Below are positions 52,005 to 61,700 of a stretch of DNA of 64,000 nucleotides, one piece after another (the first letter of the stretch is position 1; every line of letters starts with the position of its first letter). The translations under genes and the position numbers were made by a program. The DNA is from an uncultured Pseudomonadales bacterium. GTDB taxonomy: Bacteria; Pseudomonadota; Gammaproteobacteria; Pseudomonadales; Azotimanducaceae. Below the pieces are notes generated by a model. It made no database searches, was not told the origin of the DNA, and saw nothing but the letters and a program-made list of their open reading frames with translations. The stretch covers positions 124,001 to 188,000 of the forward strand of contig OY282447.1 in assembly GCA_958296165.1 (NCBI GenBank), written 5' to 3'.

Positions 52005-52265
52005 TCACTGCGAACTGTATTTCCTTCGCGCCCGCCGCCGAATCGCATCATCGATCTGTTCACAGTCCAGCGGCTGCTCGGCGGCGGCCTCCTGGGCCAG
52101 AAGGCCGCGTAGCGGAGGCAGGGGAGTGCGCACAGGCGTTACACGCACAAAGCCGCGCTCGTCGAACTCGAACGCTAGCTGATCGCCCGGTCCTACCGCT
52201 AGCTTCATACGCACTTGCTTCGGAACCGTAATCTGCCCTTTGCTGGTGATCTTGGCTATTTCCAT
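52005..52265 (-). CDS. AbrB/MazE-like transition-state regulator or antitoxin
   Basis: 86 residues. The N-terminal swapped-hairpin domain is typical: AKITSKGQITVPKQVRMKL, then VGPGDQLAFEFDERGFVRV. The acidic or charged C-terminal tail would bind a partner. No PIN toxin gene lies next to it, so it is an orphan antitoxin or a stand-alone DNA-binding regulator. Confidence 0.85.
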   Translation of the reverse strand: MEIAKITSKGQITVPKQVRMKLAVGPGDQLAFEFDERGFVRVTPVRTPLPPLRGLLAQEAAAEQPLDCEQIDDAIRRRARRKYSSQ

Positions 52266-52446
52266 GCCGGAGTCCCTACCGAATCCTTAACCAGAAACAT
52301 CTATTGACCCGAATCGTAAGACCCCGCCGGCTTGTCCGCAACGAGGCACCTCAACCGTCGCCGGCGGCTGCGCGTCAGAGTGCTCACGGTACCACCCGCC
52401 CAACCCGCATTGCCGCTCGCCGAACGCTGCCGTACAGTTGTGCGCC

Positions 52447-53301
52447 ATGTTCAGGCGACGACAGCTGGCAGAGGCGATCGCAGCCGATGTGGTCTTCGCC
52501 CCGTTGGCGCTCGATGCCCTGACGGCGCGGATCGCAGAACGGGCCGGTTTCAAGGCCGTGTACGTTAGCGGCGGCGCACTCGGCTACGCCCACGCCGTCA
52601 GCGAAGCGCTGCTCACTCTCACCGAGCTCGCCACCGCGACGCGCCACATCGTCAGCCGCTCGGATGTGGCGGTGATTGCGGACGCCGGCGTGGGCTTCGG
52701 CGATGCCGTCCATGTGGCCCGCACCGTGCAGGAATTGGAGAACGCCGGGGCAGCGGCCATCGAGCTCGAGGATCAAGTGGCGCCCAAGCGCGTTAGCCAC
52801 CATCGCGGCATCGAGCACTTGGTAGCCGCCGAGGAGATGGCGGCCAAGGTCGAGAACGCGGCTCGCGCCCGGCGCGACGACGCCCTGCTCATCATCGCCC
52901 GCACTGGCGCGGTGAAGAACGAATCCTTCGACGCCGCGGTCGCACGCGCCAACCTGTACCGCGAGGCCGGCGCAGACCTGCTCATGCTGATGCCTGCCAG
53001 CGACGAGCAGTGCGCCGAAGCGCCACGGCGCATCAACGGGCCGCTGGCCGTCATCACCTCGCTCGACACGCGCCGAGCGGAGCAGTGGCGCGAACTCGGT
53101 TGGCGTTTGGTGATCGATCCGTTCACCGCCCAAGCGCTCACCGTCGCCGCCGTGAGCGACGCCTATCGCCGTTTCATGCAGGAGGGCGCGACGGGCACGG
53201 ATCGGCAGCGCATTGCGCAGACCTATCGGTCTCTGGCGGATCTGGCCGGCTTGGGGCCGCTTTACGCCATCGAAGACGCAACCACCGAACGCCGCGAATA
53301 G
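52447..53301 (+). CDS. Isocitrate lyase / PEP phosphonomutase family enzyme
   Basis: 284 residues from ATG 52447 (a TTG at 52438 is possible). The family signatures are VYVSGGALGYAH near 40, VIADAGVGFGDAVHVARTV near 80 and AIELEDQVAPKRVSHH near 105. ICL-type lyases carry a KKCG motif; here the loop is EDQVAPKRVS, closer to oxaloacetate decarboxylase or 2-methylisocitrate lyase-like members. The exact reaction is open. Confidence 0.8.
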   Translation: MFRRRQLAEAIAADVVFAPLALDALTARIAERAGFKAVYVSGGALGYAHAVSEALLTLTELATATRHIVSRSDVAVIADAGVGFGDAVHVARTVQELENAGAAAIELEDQVAPKRVSHHRGIEHLVAAEEMAAKVENAARARRDDALLIIARTGAVKNESFDAAVARANLYREAGADLLMLMPASDEQCAEAPRRINGPLAVITSLDTRRAEQWRELGWRLVIDPFTAQALTVAAVSDAYRRFMQEGATGTDRQRIAQTYRSLADLAGLGPLYAIEDATTERRE

Positions 53302-53400
53302 CGCACCGCGAATTGGGCAACGGGCAACACTAACGATGCTGGCAATGCGCGGCGATGCGTGTAAAGTCTGTTTATCTCCACTGTCCGGCGCGAGCGAGCC

Positions 53401-54561
53401 ATGACCGAAGCCAGCCGACCTCCCACCGCGGCCGAACACGCCGCCGCCATGGTCGACTACATCCAAGAGGGCCGGCGCCGCGCGGATGAGATCGGCAACC
53501 GCGGCCCGGTGCGCTTTCAATCCGGCACGCGGCTTGCCGACGACATCCTGGACGCCTACTGGCGGCACGGCTTCTACGTTTTCGAAGGCGTGATCGGCCA
53601 GAGGGAACTGGACGAGTTGCGCACGGAAATGGCGCACAAATTGGAACGCGCCCCGATTGGCCGCGGCGCGGAAGTGGACGCGCAGGGCCGCCCTGCCCTC
53701 GGCCTTGAGTTCCGGCGGCCAACCTTCAGCTTCATCAAGCCCTTGAGCGATCCAGTCGGCGGCACCAACCTGGTTGGCGGCAGGCATCCCGCCAAGATGG
53801 CGGAGCCACAGCCCGGCGAGAGCGCACCCGAAGAAGTGATCCACATGGCGTACGGCATGTGCCAAACCATGCAATCCGGGCTGCGCTTGTACGGCCACCC
53901 GCAACTGCTGGCGATAGCCGAGAACATCAACGGCGCAGACTTCACGCCTTTCAACGATGCCATCTTCATCAAACAGCCCGGCTTGGGCGGATCGGTGGCA
54001 TGGCATCAGGACGGCCTCACGCATTGGCAGTCGCCGCACTGGAACGAAGGCATCCACGGCTTCAATTTCCAAGTGCAGCTCTATCCCACCACGCCAGGCA
54101 ACTGCCTGTGGGTGATGCCTGGCACGCACAAACTTGGCAAGCTGGACATCAAGGCGATGGTGGCGGAGAACGGCGGCTGCGAGCGCCTGCCCGGCGCGGT
54201 GCCATTGATCTGCGAGCCGGGCGACGTGACGATGGTGAACCGGCAGATGCTGCACTGTTCGTTCGCCAACACGTCGCCGGATTTGCGCATCTCGCTCACG
54301 TTCGGCTTCCACCGTCGCGCGTCCGTACTCGGCGCTAACGGCAAGCTCGGCGCGAACGAGGAGGACGTCTACGACGAGCAGCGCATATTCGACCGCTCGG
54401 CGGTGATCGCCGTGGCAGTCGACGCCCGCCGCCAACACCGGCCAGACGAACAACCCTACGTCTACCAGCCTTTCGTGGGTTTGGAGGACGACTATCGTTG
54501 GTGTGCGGAAACCTACGAGAACGTGATTCGGGACTACAACCTGAAAGATCTCGGCATCTAG
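53401..54561 (+). CDS. Phytanoyl-CoA dioxygenase (PhyH) family protein
   Basis: 386 residues. The Fe(II)/2-oxoglutarate motif is visible as AWHQDGL (His-x-Asp, about 200-206), with the distal His in NRQMLHCSFANTSPDLRISLTFGF near 285. YGHPQLLAIAENINGADFTPFNDAIFIKQ is the preceding core. It would hydroxylate an acyl-CoA or small lipid-like substrate. Its stop overlaps the convergent ABC transporter stop. Confidence 0.85.
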   Translation: MTEASRPPTAAEHAAAMVDYIQEGRRRADEIGNRGPVRFQSGTRLADDILDAYWRHGFYVFEGVIGQRELDELRTEMAHKLERAPIGRGAEVDAQGRPALGLEFRRPTFSFIKPLSDPVGGTNLVGGRHPAKMAEPQPGESAPEEVIHMAYGMCQTMQSGLRLYGHPQLLAIAENINGADFTPFNDAIFIKQPGLGGSVAWHQDGLTHWQSPHWNEGIHGFNFQVQLYPTTPGNCLWVMPGTHKLGKLDIKAMVAENGGCERLPGAVPLICEPGDVTMVNRQMLHCSFANTSPDLRISLTFGFHRRASVLGANGKLGANEEDVYDEQRIFDRSAVIAVAVDARRQHRPDEQPYVYQPFVGLEDDYRWCAETYENVIRDYNLKDLGI

Positions 54562-56435
54562 GCGCTCCAACTGCGGGTGGCTTCGCTCAAGCTCTGCTGG
54601 CGATACAACTGCGCGTAGCGCTCGCCGTGCGCCATCAGCTCGGCGTGGCTGCCAGCTTCGACGATGCGCCCGCCATCGATCACGACGATGCGGGTGGCAT
54701 TGCGAATGGTGGACAGTCGGTGCGCGATGACGAAGCTGATGCGTCCCTGCAAGACGAACTTCAAGCCTTGCTGGATTCTCTGCTCGGTTTCCGTATCGAC
54801 CGAAGACGTGGCTTCGTCCATCACCAGAATCTGAGGCTCGGCCAAGATGGCGCGCGCGAACGACACCAGCTGTTTCTGGCCGGCGGAAAGCCGGGCGCCA
54901 GCTTCGCCCACTTCGGTGTCGTAGCCTTTCTCCATCTCGACGATGAAGTCGTGCGCTCCGGCCAGCTTGGCGCACCAGACGACCTCTTCGTCGCTCGCCG
55001 CCAGCCGCCCGTAGCGGATGTTCTCGCGGATGCTGCCGCTGAACAGATGCGCGTTTTGCAGCACCATGCCGAGATTGGATTGCAGCCAGTGCAAGCTGCG
55101 GTTGCGATAGTCGATGCCGTCGATCAGCACCTGCCCGCTGGTAGGTTCGTAGAAACGGCAGATCACGTTCACCAGCGTGCTCTTGCCGCCGCCGGTGGCG
55201 CCGACGATGGCGATCGTCTCGCCCACCTTGGCCGTTAAGTCGATGTTTTCCAGCACCGGCTTCTCGCCACCATAGGAGAAGCAAACGCGGCGCAGTTCGA
55301 TCTGCTCGATGCGCACCGGGCCGCCGTCCGCCGCAACCTTGTCGCGCGCCGGCGCGTCGCGCTGCGCAGCCATCGCCCGCCGCACGCCTTCGGAATCCTC
55401 GATCGCAGGCTTGGCGTCTATCAGCGACAGCACGCGCTCCGCCGCGGCCTGCGCCATCTGCATTTCGGCGAACCAACTGCCGAGCTCCGCAACCGGATCG
55501 AAGAATACGCGGGCGTACATCATGAACGTGATCAGCGCGCCAGTGCCGATGGCGCCGGCGAACAACAGTGCGCCGCCCACGCCCAGCACCAGGTTGACCG
55601 CCACTGCGGCAAGAATCAGCAGCAGCGGCAGATAGACCGCAGCCAGAACCATGTTGCGCACGGAGGCGCGGTACATCGTGTTGGTAAGCCTGCCGAAGTC
55701 TTCGGAGTTGGCTTCTTCGCGCACGAAAACCTTGGACGTAAGCACGCCCATGATGGATTCGTTGTAGGCGCCGGTGATGCGCGAGTTCGTGCTGCGCACC
55801 AGGCGAGCGCTGGCCAGGATGCGCTTGCGGAACTTGGCAGATACCCAAACGACGGCCGGCAGAACGGCCATGGCCAAGAGCGCCAACTGCCAGTGCATCA
55901 CCAGCATCGCCGCGGCCACGCCAACCATCATCGTGATTCCCCACACGACGTCCAAGAACGCCCAAGCAAGGATGTCTGTGAGCCGGTTGCAGTCTGCGGT
56001 GAGGCGCGCCAGCAGCCAACCCGTGGGGCGGTAGTCGTAGTACGAGAACGACAGCCGCTGCAAGTTGACGAAGGCTTCGCGGCGGATGTCGTGGCTGGCG
56101 AACGCCTGCACCTTGCCGGCACCCCACACGAAGGTACACACCGAGGCGGCGACCACGGCCGAACAGACCAGATACGCGGCGATCCACCAACCGAACGCCG
56201 CGTCGGCGCCGTTGCGCTGCACGTCGTCCACCACCCAGCCGGTGAGCAGCGGAAAGGCCATCTCCATGAGCGCCGTGCCAATGCCGGCGCAGGCCACGAT
56301 GACGAGCACCTTGCGATGCACGAGCGTGTACCGAAACAGGCGCTTCCACAGCGCGAACCGCATCCCGGCCGCGGCGGCTTGATCGTTGAAGCCGTCGTCG
56401 AACAGATTGTCGTCGTAGCTTTCGACATCAGCCAT
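54558..56435 (-). CDS. ABC exporter half-transporter (membrane + ATPase), partner 2
   Basis: 625 residues from ATG 56435. The six-helix ABC membrane domain spans about 40-330. The ATPase has Walker A GATGGGKST near 410, the Q-loop GMVLQNAHLFSGS, signature RLSAGQKQLVSF near 515, Walker B ILVMDEATSSVD near 540 and the H-loop IAHRLST. The signature is SAGQ rather than SGGQ. It begins 8 bases inside the end of the preceding ABC gene, so the two form a heterodimer for multidrug or lipid export. Confidence 0.88.
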   Translation of the reverse strand: MADVESYDDNLFDDGFNDQAAAAGMRFALWKRLFRYTLVHRKVLVIVACAGIGTALMEMAFPLLTGWVVDDVQRNGADAAFGWWIAAYLVCSAVVAASVCTFVWGAGKVQAFASHDIRREAFVNLQRLSFSYYDYRPTGWLLARLTADCNRLTDILAWAFLDVVWGITMMVGVAAAMLVMHWQLALLAMAVLPAVVWVSAKFRKRILASARLVRSTNSRITGAYNESIMGVLTSKVFVREEANSEDFGRLTNTMYRASVRNMVLAAVYLPLLLILAAVAVNLVLGVGGALLFAGAIGTGALITFMMYARVFFDPVAELGSWFAEMQMAQAAAERVLSLIDAKPAIEDSEGVRRAMAAQRDAPARDKVAADGGPVRIEQIELRRVCFSYGGEKPVLENIDLTAKVGETIAIVGATGGGKSTLVNVICRFYEPTSGQVLIDGIDYRNRSLHWLQSNLGMVLQNAHLFSGSIRENIRYGRLAASDEEVVWCAKLAGAHDFIVEMEKGYDTEVGEAGARLSAGQKQLVSFARAILAEPQILVMDEATSSVDTETEQRIQQGLKFVLQGRISFVIAHRLSTIRNATRIVVIDGGRIVEAGSHAELMAHGERYAQLYRQQSLSEATRSWSA

Positions 56436-58320
56436 TGGCGTTGCCTCCCTTGCCTGGTTCGCCTCGCTCGCCGGCCGCGTCGGCGGCGCTCGCGGCTCGG
56501 ACGTCTTCATCGATGGACTCTTCCAACATGCCCTGCACGTCGCACAAGCGCCGGTACGGCCCAGGCATCGCAGCCAGTTCTTCGTGCGTGCCGTCCTGTA
56601 CGAGACCGCCACGCTCCAGCACGAGGATGCGATCGGCGTTCTTCACGGACGACAGACGGTGCGCGATGACGATGGTGGTGTGCCGCCCGCGGCGCTGCTC
56701 CAGGGCGTCCAGAATGCGCTGCTCGGTGCCCGTATCCACCGCCGAAAGGGAATCGTCCAGCACCAAAATCGGCGGCTCCTTGAGCAACGCCCGCGCCAAC
56801 GCCAGGCGCTGCCGCTGGCCGCCGGAAAGGGTGACGCCGCGTTCGCCCACCTGGGTGCCGTAGCCGTCTGGGAAATCCGCAATGGCTTCGTGTATGGCGG
56901 CTTCTTTGGCGGCATCGCGCAGTTGGTCGTCCGCCGCGTCCGGCCGAGCCACGCGCAGGTTGGCGGCGACGCTGCGGGAATACAGGAACGGATCCTGCAT
57001 GACCACGCCGATCTGATGACGCAGCCAGTGCCGGTCTACCCGGCGCACATCCAATCCGTCCACCAGAATGCGGCCGGAGTGCAACGGATACAGATGCAGC
57101 AGGAGCCGAATCAAGGTCGTCTTGCCGGAGCCGGGCGGACCGACGATGCCCACGGTCTGACCGGCCGGGATACGGGTTGAGAAATCCACCACTGCGGCAC
57201 GGTCTGCTTTGTAGCCGGCGCGTACAGCCTCGAATACGATCTCGCCGCCAGCTCGCCCTTGGCTCGGCGCCGGCTCGCTGCTCTCTTCCTCGGCCGCGAG
57301 GATGTGGTTGATCCGCCCCAAGGCGACGATCGCCTTGCCGGAATCGGTAAGCACTTCGCCCAACCTGCGGACCGGCCAGACGACCATGTTCACCAGCGTG
57401 ACGAACACGAACAGCTCGCCCACGCTGATGGCGCCTGCGGCCAGCATCAAAGCGCCCGCGATGAGCACAATGCCGATCTGCACCATCGACAGGAACTCGT
57501 TGATGCCCCAGTAGATGGCTTCCAGCGTGTTAACGCGGTACAGGTTGTCGCGGTACGCCTGATTCTTGGTGCCGAAGCGTTCGATCTCGTACTCCTGGCG
57601 AGCGAACGCGCGTACCACACGAATGCCGGCGAGGTTCTCCTGCAGCACCGCAGTCATCGCGCCTTCGGCTTCATCGGCGATCTGGAACCTGCGCCGCACT
57701 CTCGAAAAGAAGACGAACGCGCCGATGGCGAGCGCGGGCATTAGGCACATCGCCAACCAGGCCAGCTGGGCATCACGCAAGAACAGGATGGGCGCCGTTG
57801 CCGCCAGCATCAGCAAGGAGCGGCCGATTTCGATGACTTGGTTGGAAAGGAACAGGCGCATCGTCTCGACATCCGAACTACAGCGCTGCACCAGATCGCC
57901 GGTATCGGCGTTATCGAAAAAGCTGGCCGGCAGATAGTGCAGCCGCCGGTACAGCTCTTCGCGGATGCGGCGCGCGATGCCCTCCGACGCCAGCGCCGCC
58001 CAGCGCCCGCGCAGATACATGAAGACGCCGCCAACGCCCACCAGCGCCAAGCCGAACGCCGCGGACAAGACGAGATAGACGATGAACGGATCGCCGCCGA
58101 TCCGGTTGCCTACGTGGACGAGCGCTTCGGCGCCGGCCCCAAGATCGCGCTCCGTGACGACATCGAGCGCGTAGCCGCCTATGAGCGGCGCGAGCAGCAA
58201 GCAGCCGTTGGAGAGGCCGATGGCCAAGATGGCGCACACGTAGCGCAGCCGCTGACCGCGCATGACGCGCCACAACGTGCGCCGCTCGGAAGTTCGACTG
58301 CTTGATCGGTTGTGTTCCAT
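56428..58320 (-). CDS. ABC exporter half-transporter (membrane + ATPase), partner 1
   Basis: 630 residues. The membrane domain covers about 20-330. Walker A GPPGSGKTT is near 400, Q-loop GVVMQDPFLYSRS, canonical signature TLSGGQRQRLALA near 505, Walker B ILVLDDSLSAVD near 528 and H-loop IAHRLSS. Walker B ends in Asp-Asp instead of Asp-Glu, a common degenerate site in heterodimeric exporters, so the other catalytic site should do most of the hydrolysis. Confidence 0.88.
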   Translation of the reverse strand: MEHNRSSSRTSERRTLWRVMRGQRLRYVCAILAIGLSNGCLLLAPLIGGYALDVVTERDLGAGAEALVHVGNRIGGDPFIVYLVLSAAFGLALVGVGGVFMYLRGRWAALASEGIARRIREELYRRLHYLPASFFDNADTGDLVQRCSSDVETMRLFLSNQVIEIGRSLLMLAATAPILFLRDAQLAWLAMCLMPALAIGAFVFFSRVRRRFQIADEAEGAMTAVLQENLAGIRVVRAFARQEYEIERFGTKNQAYRDNLYRVNTLEAIYWGINEFLSMVQIGIVLIAGALMLAAGAISVGELFVFVTLVNMVVWPVRRLGEVLTDSGKAIVALGRINHILAAEEESSEPAPSQGRAGGEIVFEAVRAGYKADRAAVVDFSTRIPAGQTVGIVGPPGSGKTTLIRLLLHLYPLHSGRILVDGLDVRRVDRHWLRHQIGVVMQDPFLYSRSVAANLRVARPDAADDQLRDAAKEAAIHEAIADFPDGYGTQVGERGVTLSGGQRQRLALARALLKEPPILVLDDSLSAVDTGTEQRILDALEQRRGRHTTIVIAHRLSSVKNADRILVLERGGLVQDGTHEELAAMPGPYRRLCDVQGMLEESIDEDVRAASAADAAGERGEPGKGGNANG

Positions 58321-58508
58321 GTGGACAGTTCAAGTTGCATTGCAAACAACGGCCGCTCGCCACGCCACGCAGGCGCGGCGGACATGCCATTCAACGGCGC
58401 TTCGACAACGGAATGCGGCCTGTTGGGCCGCGCTTGGTCAGCGACAGGAGGGCCTCGTTGAAGCCCTCGGTGTGCAGGCGCTGCCGGTGGCAGCGCTTGG
58501 TTTTGGTG
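58321..58508. other. Untranslated region before the ABC operon
   Basis: About 190 bases between the possible leader peptide and the first ABC start. There is no gene I can support; it would be a long 5' leader if the promoter at 58611-58638 is used. Confidence 0.4.
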
Positions 58509-58580
58509 TTAGCCGCCGGCCATGTGCGCGTGCGCCGAAGCGCGAGACATCGGGCAGGACATCGGTGTAGAGAGCTTCAT
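58509..58580 (-). CDS. Possible 23-residue leader peptide before the ABC operon
   Basis: ATG 58580 with AGGGG upstream opens a 23-codon frame ending TAA. The product is rich in Met, His, Ser and one Cys (MSCPMSRASAHAHMAGG at the end). It lies between a good promoter and the ABC genes. It may be a regulatory leader or chance; metal binding would be speculation. Confidence 0.35.
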   Translation of the reverse strand: MKLSTPMSCPMSRASAHAHMAGG

Positions 58581-58610
58581 CGGAATCCCCTCGGCGGTGG
58601 AGCGCCGCGC

Positions 58611-58638
58611 ACTATACGCCGACGGGGGCGGTATGCAA
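58611..58638 (-). promoter_or_regulatory. Sigma-70-like promoter for the ABC operon
   Basis: On the minus strand TTGCAT (58638-58633), a 16-base spacer and TATAGT (58616-58611) match the -35/-10 consensus at 4/6 and 5/6. It fires toward the leader peptide and ABC genes. Confidence 0.55.
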
Positions 58639-58733
58639 GCTGTTTTGCGGATCGGGCGGTAGCCGATCCGGACAGCATCTCGACCTCGCGTTGCGTCTAG
58701 GCCCACCACCGCCAATGCAGCTCTTCTATCCGC

Positions 58734-61700
58734 TCAATCCTCCGTGCCTGTGGAGACATTGGCGAGGTGGCCGGTCGGGCTCTCCAGCAAACTCATCACC
58801 GCCAGCGGGGCGTTGGAGTCCACACGCAGCCGCCACTTGCCGGCACCGTCGCCCAAGCCGCCGGCGAGGCGTCCGCCACCAGCCTCGAGCTCCGCGGACG
58901 TGAACGTGAGCGCCTGCGCCGACGGCACGGTGATCGCCACAGTGCCCGAATCGGCGCCGCCGTCGTCAATGCCAGCGATCGTCACCGAAGCCGAACGATC
59001 GCCGTTGTTGATCAGCCGCAGCTTGCTCACTTGCCGGGCGTTGCTGCCGGAGTTGAAGAATACGACGCGATGGCTGCCGTCCGCGGCGCGGGGCGCCAAG
59101 TCGTGCATGCTGGTGATGAAACCGTCCGCCGTGCGGATGTAGGAAAGCACCTGCAGGTCCAGAGTGGACGTGAGCGCGAGGCGCCAGGCGCCTTCGCCTA
59201 TGCCCACCCCGCCGGAAAGCCCTTTCACCGCGTTGCCGGCTTCCAGATCGTTGGAATTGAAATGCACCGTCTGCAGAGGACGCATCTCCAAGCGCGCCGG
59301 GCCGGAACGGTTTCCCTCGTCGTCCACCGCCTCGATCGCCACCTCGCCCGAGAGGTTCGACCTGTTGATCACGCGCACGAATCCTTGCCGCGTGCCGCGC
59401 GCGGCAGGGAACAACGGCACGCGGTGCCTAGTGATGCCATCCGCCAGCGGCTCCGCATTGTCCGGCACCGTGGAAAGGTTGGTGAGGTGCCCCGTGGGGC
59501 TGTCCAGAAGGCTCATTGCCAGCCAAGGAAAGCCTCGCACGCGCAGCCGCCACTTGCCGTTGCCGTCGCCAAGGCCGTGGACATTCTCCAGCTCTTGAGC
59601 CGTGAGGGTTAGCGCACGCCCCGGCTGCACCTCGACCGCGCCGACCATCGGGTACCACGCGCCACGATCGTCGTAGCCGCCCGTCGCCCACCTCGCCCGC
59701 TCGGCCTCCGTGTTCACCACCCGCAGGATGCTCCGCTGCCGCGTGTTGCTCGCGGGATTGAAGGTGGGCAGCACCGCATCGGGCGCCACGTCGTGCATGG
59801 CGGTGACGAAACCGTCCTCCGTGCGCACGTAGGAGAGCACCTCGACGTCCAAGGGGGACATCACGGCCAAGCGCCAGTCGCCTGCGGTTGGGCGGCCGAT
59901 GCCGGTGTCCAGGCCCTTGGCCGCGTTGCCATTCTCCAAATCCGCCGAGTTGAAGTGGACCGCCCGCCGGGCGCCCACGCCGATGCGCACGGGCCCGACG
60001 CGCACCCCGGCGTCGTCCACCGCCTCGACGAACACCTCGCCGTCCCTGTTGCTTCGATTGACTATGCGCACGAAGCCCTCGCGATCGCCACCAGCCGCCG
60101 GGAAGTACGGCACCGCCTCGCCCGCCAGCACCGTCACTCCGGATTCGCGCAGGCTGCCTAGGACGCTCAGCGCCTCGCCGGACAGCGGGTTGCCCCGCAC
60201 GTCCACCATGGCCAGCCGATCCGCCCTCAGCAACGGTGAGATGTCTTGCACGGCGTTGTTTCGCAAATGGAGCTCCTCCAAGGCCCCAAAGCGCAACGGG
60301 GTGATGTCTGTGACTTGGTTGTCGCTCAGTTGAAGTTCAACCAGCCCAAGATTCGCCAAGGGGGATAGGTCCGAAATCGAATTGTCGGTGAGATAGAGAA
60401 AGCGCAGACTGCCCGGGAGCGCCGGCAGGTCGCGTATCGAGTTGCCGTCGAGAGCTAGCGATGTAAGAGGCGTCATGTCGGCGAGCGGCGCGAAGTCTTC
60501 TATCGCGTTGTCGTCGAGCGACAGAAGAAAAAGATCCAAGCCGGCCAGCGGGCCAATGTCCGAAATGTCGTTGCCGCCCAAGTGCAGGAGCCTCAAGGAT
60601 GTTAGACCCGCCAGCGGCGAGAGTTCCGCAATGAAGTTGCCACGAAGATCCAGAACCCTTAATTGCTGGAAGCCAGTTGCCAACTCGTCCAGACCGTCTA
60701 GAACCTCAATGCGGCGATTGGATGCGTCCAAGATTCTAAGATCCACCAGATCGTCCTCGTCCACCGTGTGTGGCTCGTAGGGGGAGTGGCCGTGATAATT
60801 GAGATCATTGGTCAACGCTTCCACGATGGCGGCGGCAAGGGCGGGGTCCGCTATCGCCGCAAACAACTCCGCACCGTCGCGCGCGGGATCGTCGAACAAC
60901 ACCTCCACGCCTCTTTGAAGCAACGTTGGGATGTCCGTCTCGAGCGACTTGGCGCTCAGGGGATTCCCCTTCAGGTTGAGGCGGTCGCCATCGCCAAGTC
61001 CGGTGTTTCGCGCCAGCGGTTCCGCGTCGACTATGTAGTTGTTATTGAGCAACAGCCTCTGCAGCGAGGTGAGGCCGGCCAGCGGCGCCACGTCTCGCAC
61101 ATGGTTTCTGACGAGGTTCAGCTGCCCCAGGTTGGTGAGGCTCGAGAGCGGCCCCAGGTCTTCTATCCGATTGAAGTCAAGGGCTAGCCCCCAGAGGGAC
61201 GTGAGGCCCGACAGGCCGGACAGCTCCGTCAGGTCCGATATGGAGTTGTTGTCGAGGTTCAGCCACCTAAGGGATGCGAGGCGCGCCAACGGCGTCAGAT
61301 CCGATATCCCGGTGCTCGCAAGTTCCAATTCGGACAGCGACTGCAGGTTCGACAGCGGCGTCAGATCCGATATCTCGGTGCCGCTAAGGGTCAAGTTGGA
61401 CAGCGACCGCAGGTTCGACAGCGGTGTCAGATCCGATACGGGGCACTCGAAAAGCCCCAACTCTCTAAGCGACGTCAAGCCCGACAGCGGCGCCAGATCC
61501 GTTACCGGGTTTTCGCCGACGTACAGCCTTGTTAGGGACCGCAGCCCCGACAGCGGTGCGAGGTCCGTTATGCCGTTTTTTTGGAGCAATAGGGTTTCGA
61601 GCGAGTTGAGGCCCGCTAGCGGCCCCACATCCGATATGCGGTGGTTGTCGTGGAGCCACAACTCTCTAAGCGACGTGAGACCGGACAGCGGCGCAAGGTC

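Noticed and set aside
52384-56349. A 1321-residue frame on the minus strand spanning PhyH and the ABC gene
   Set aside because: It overlaps three well-supported genes in another frame and lacks any protein-like signature.
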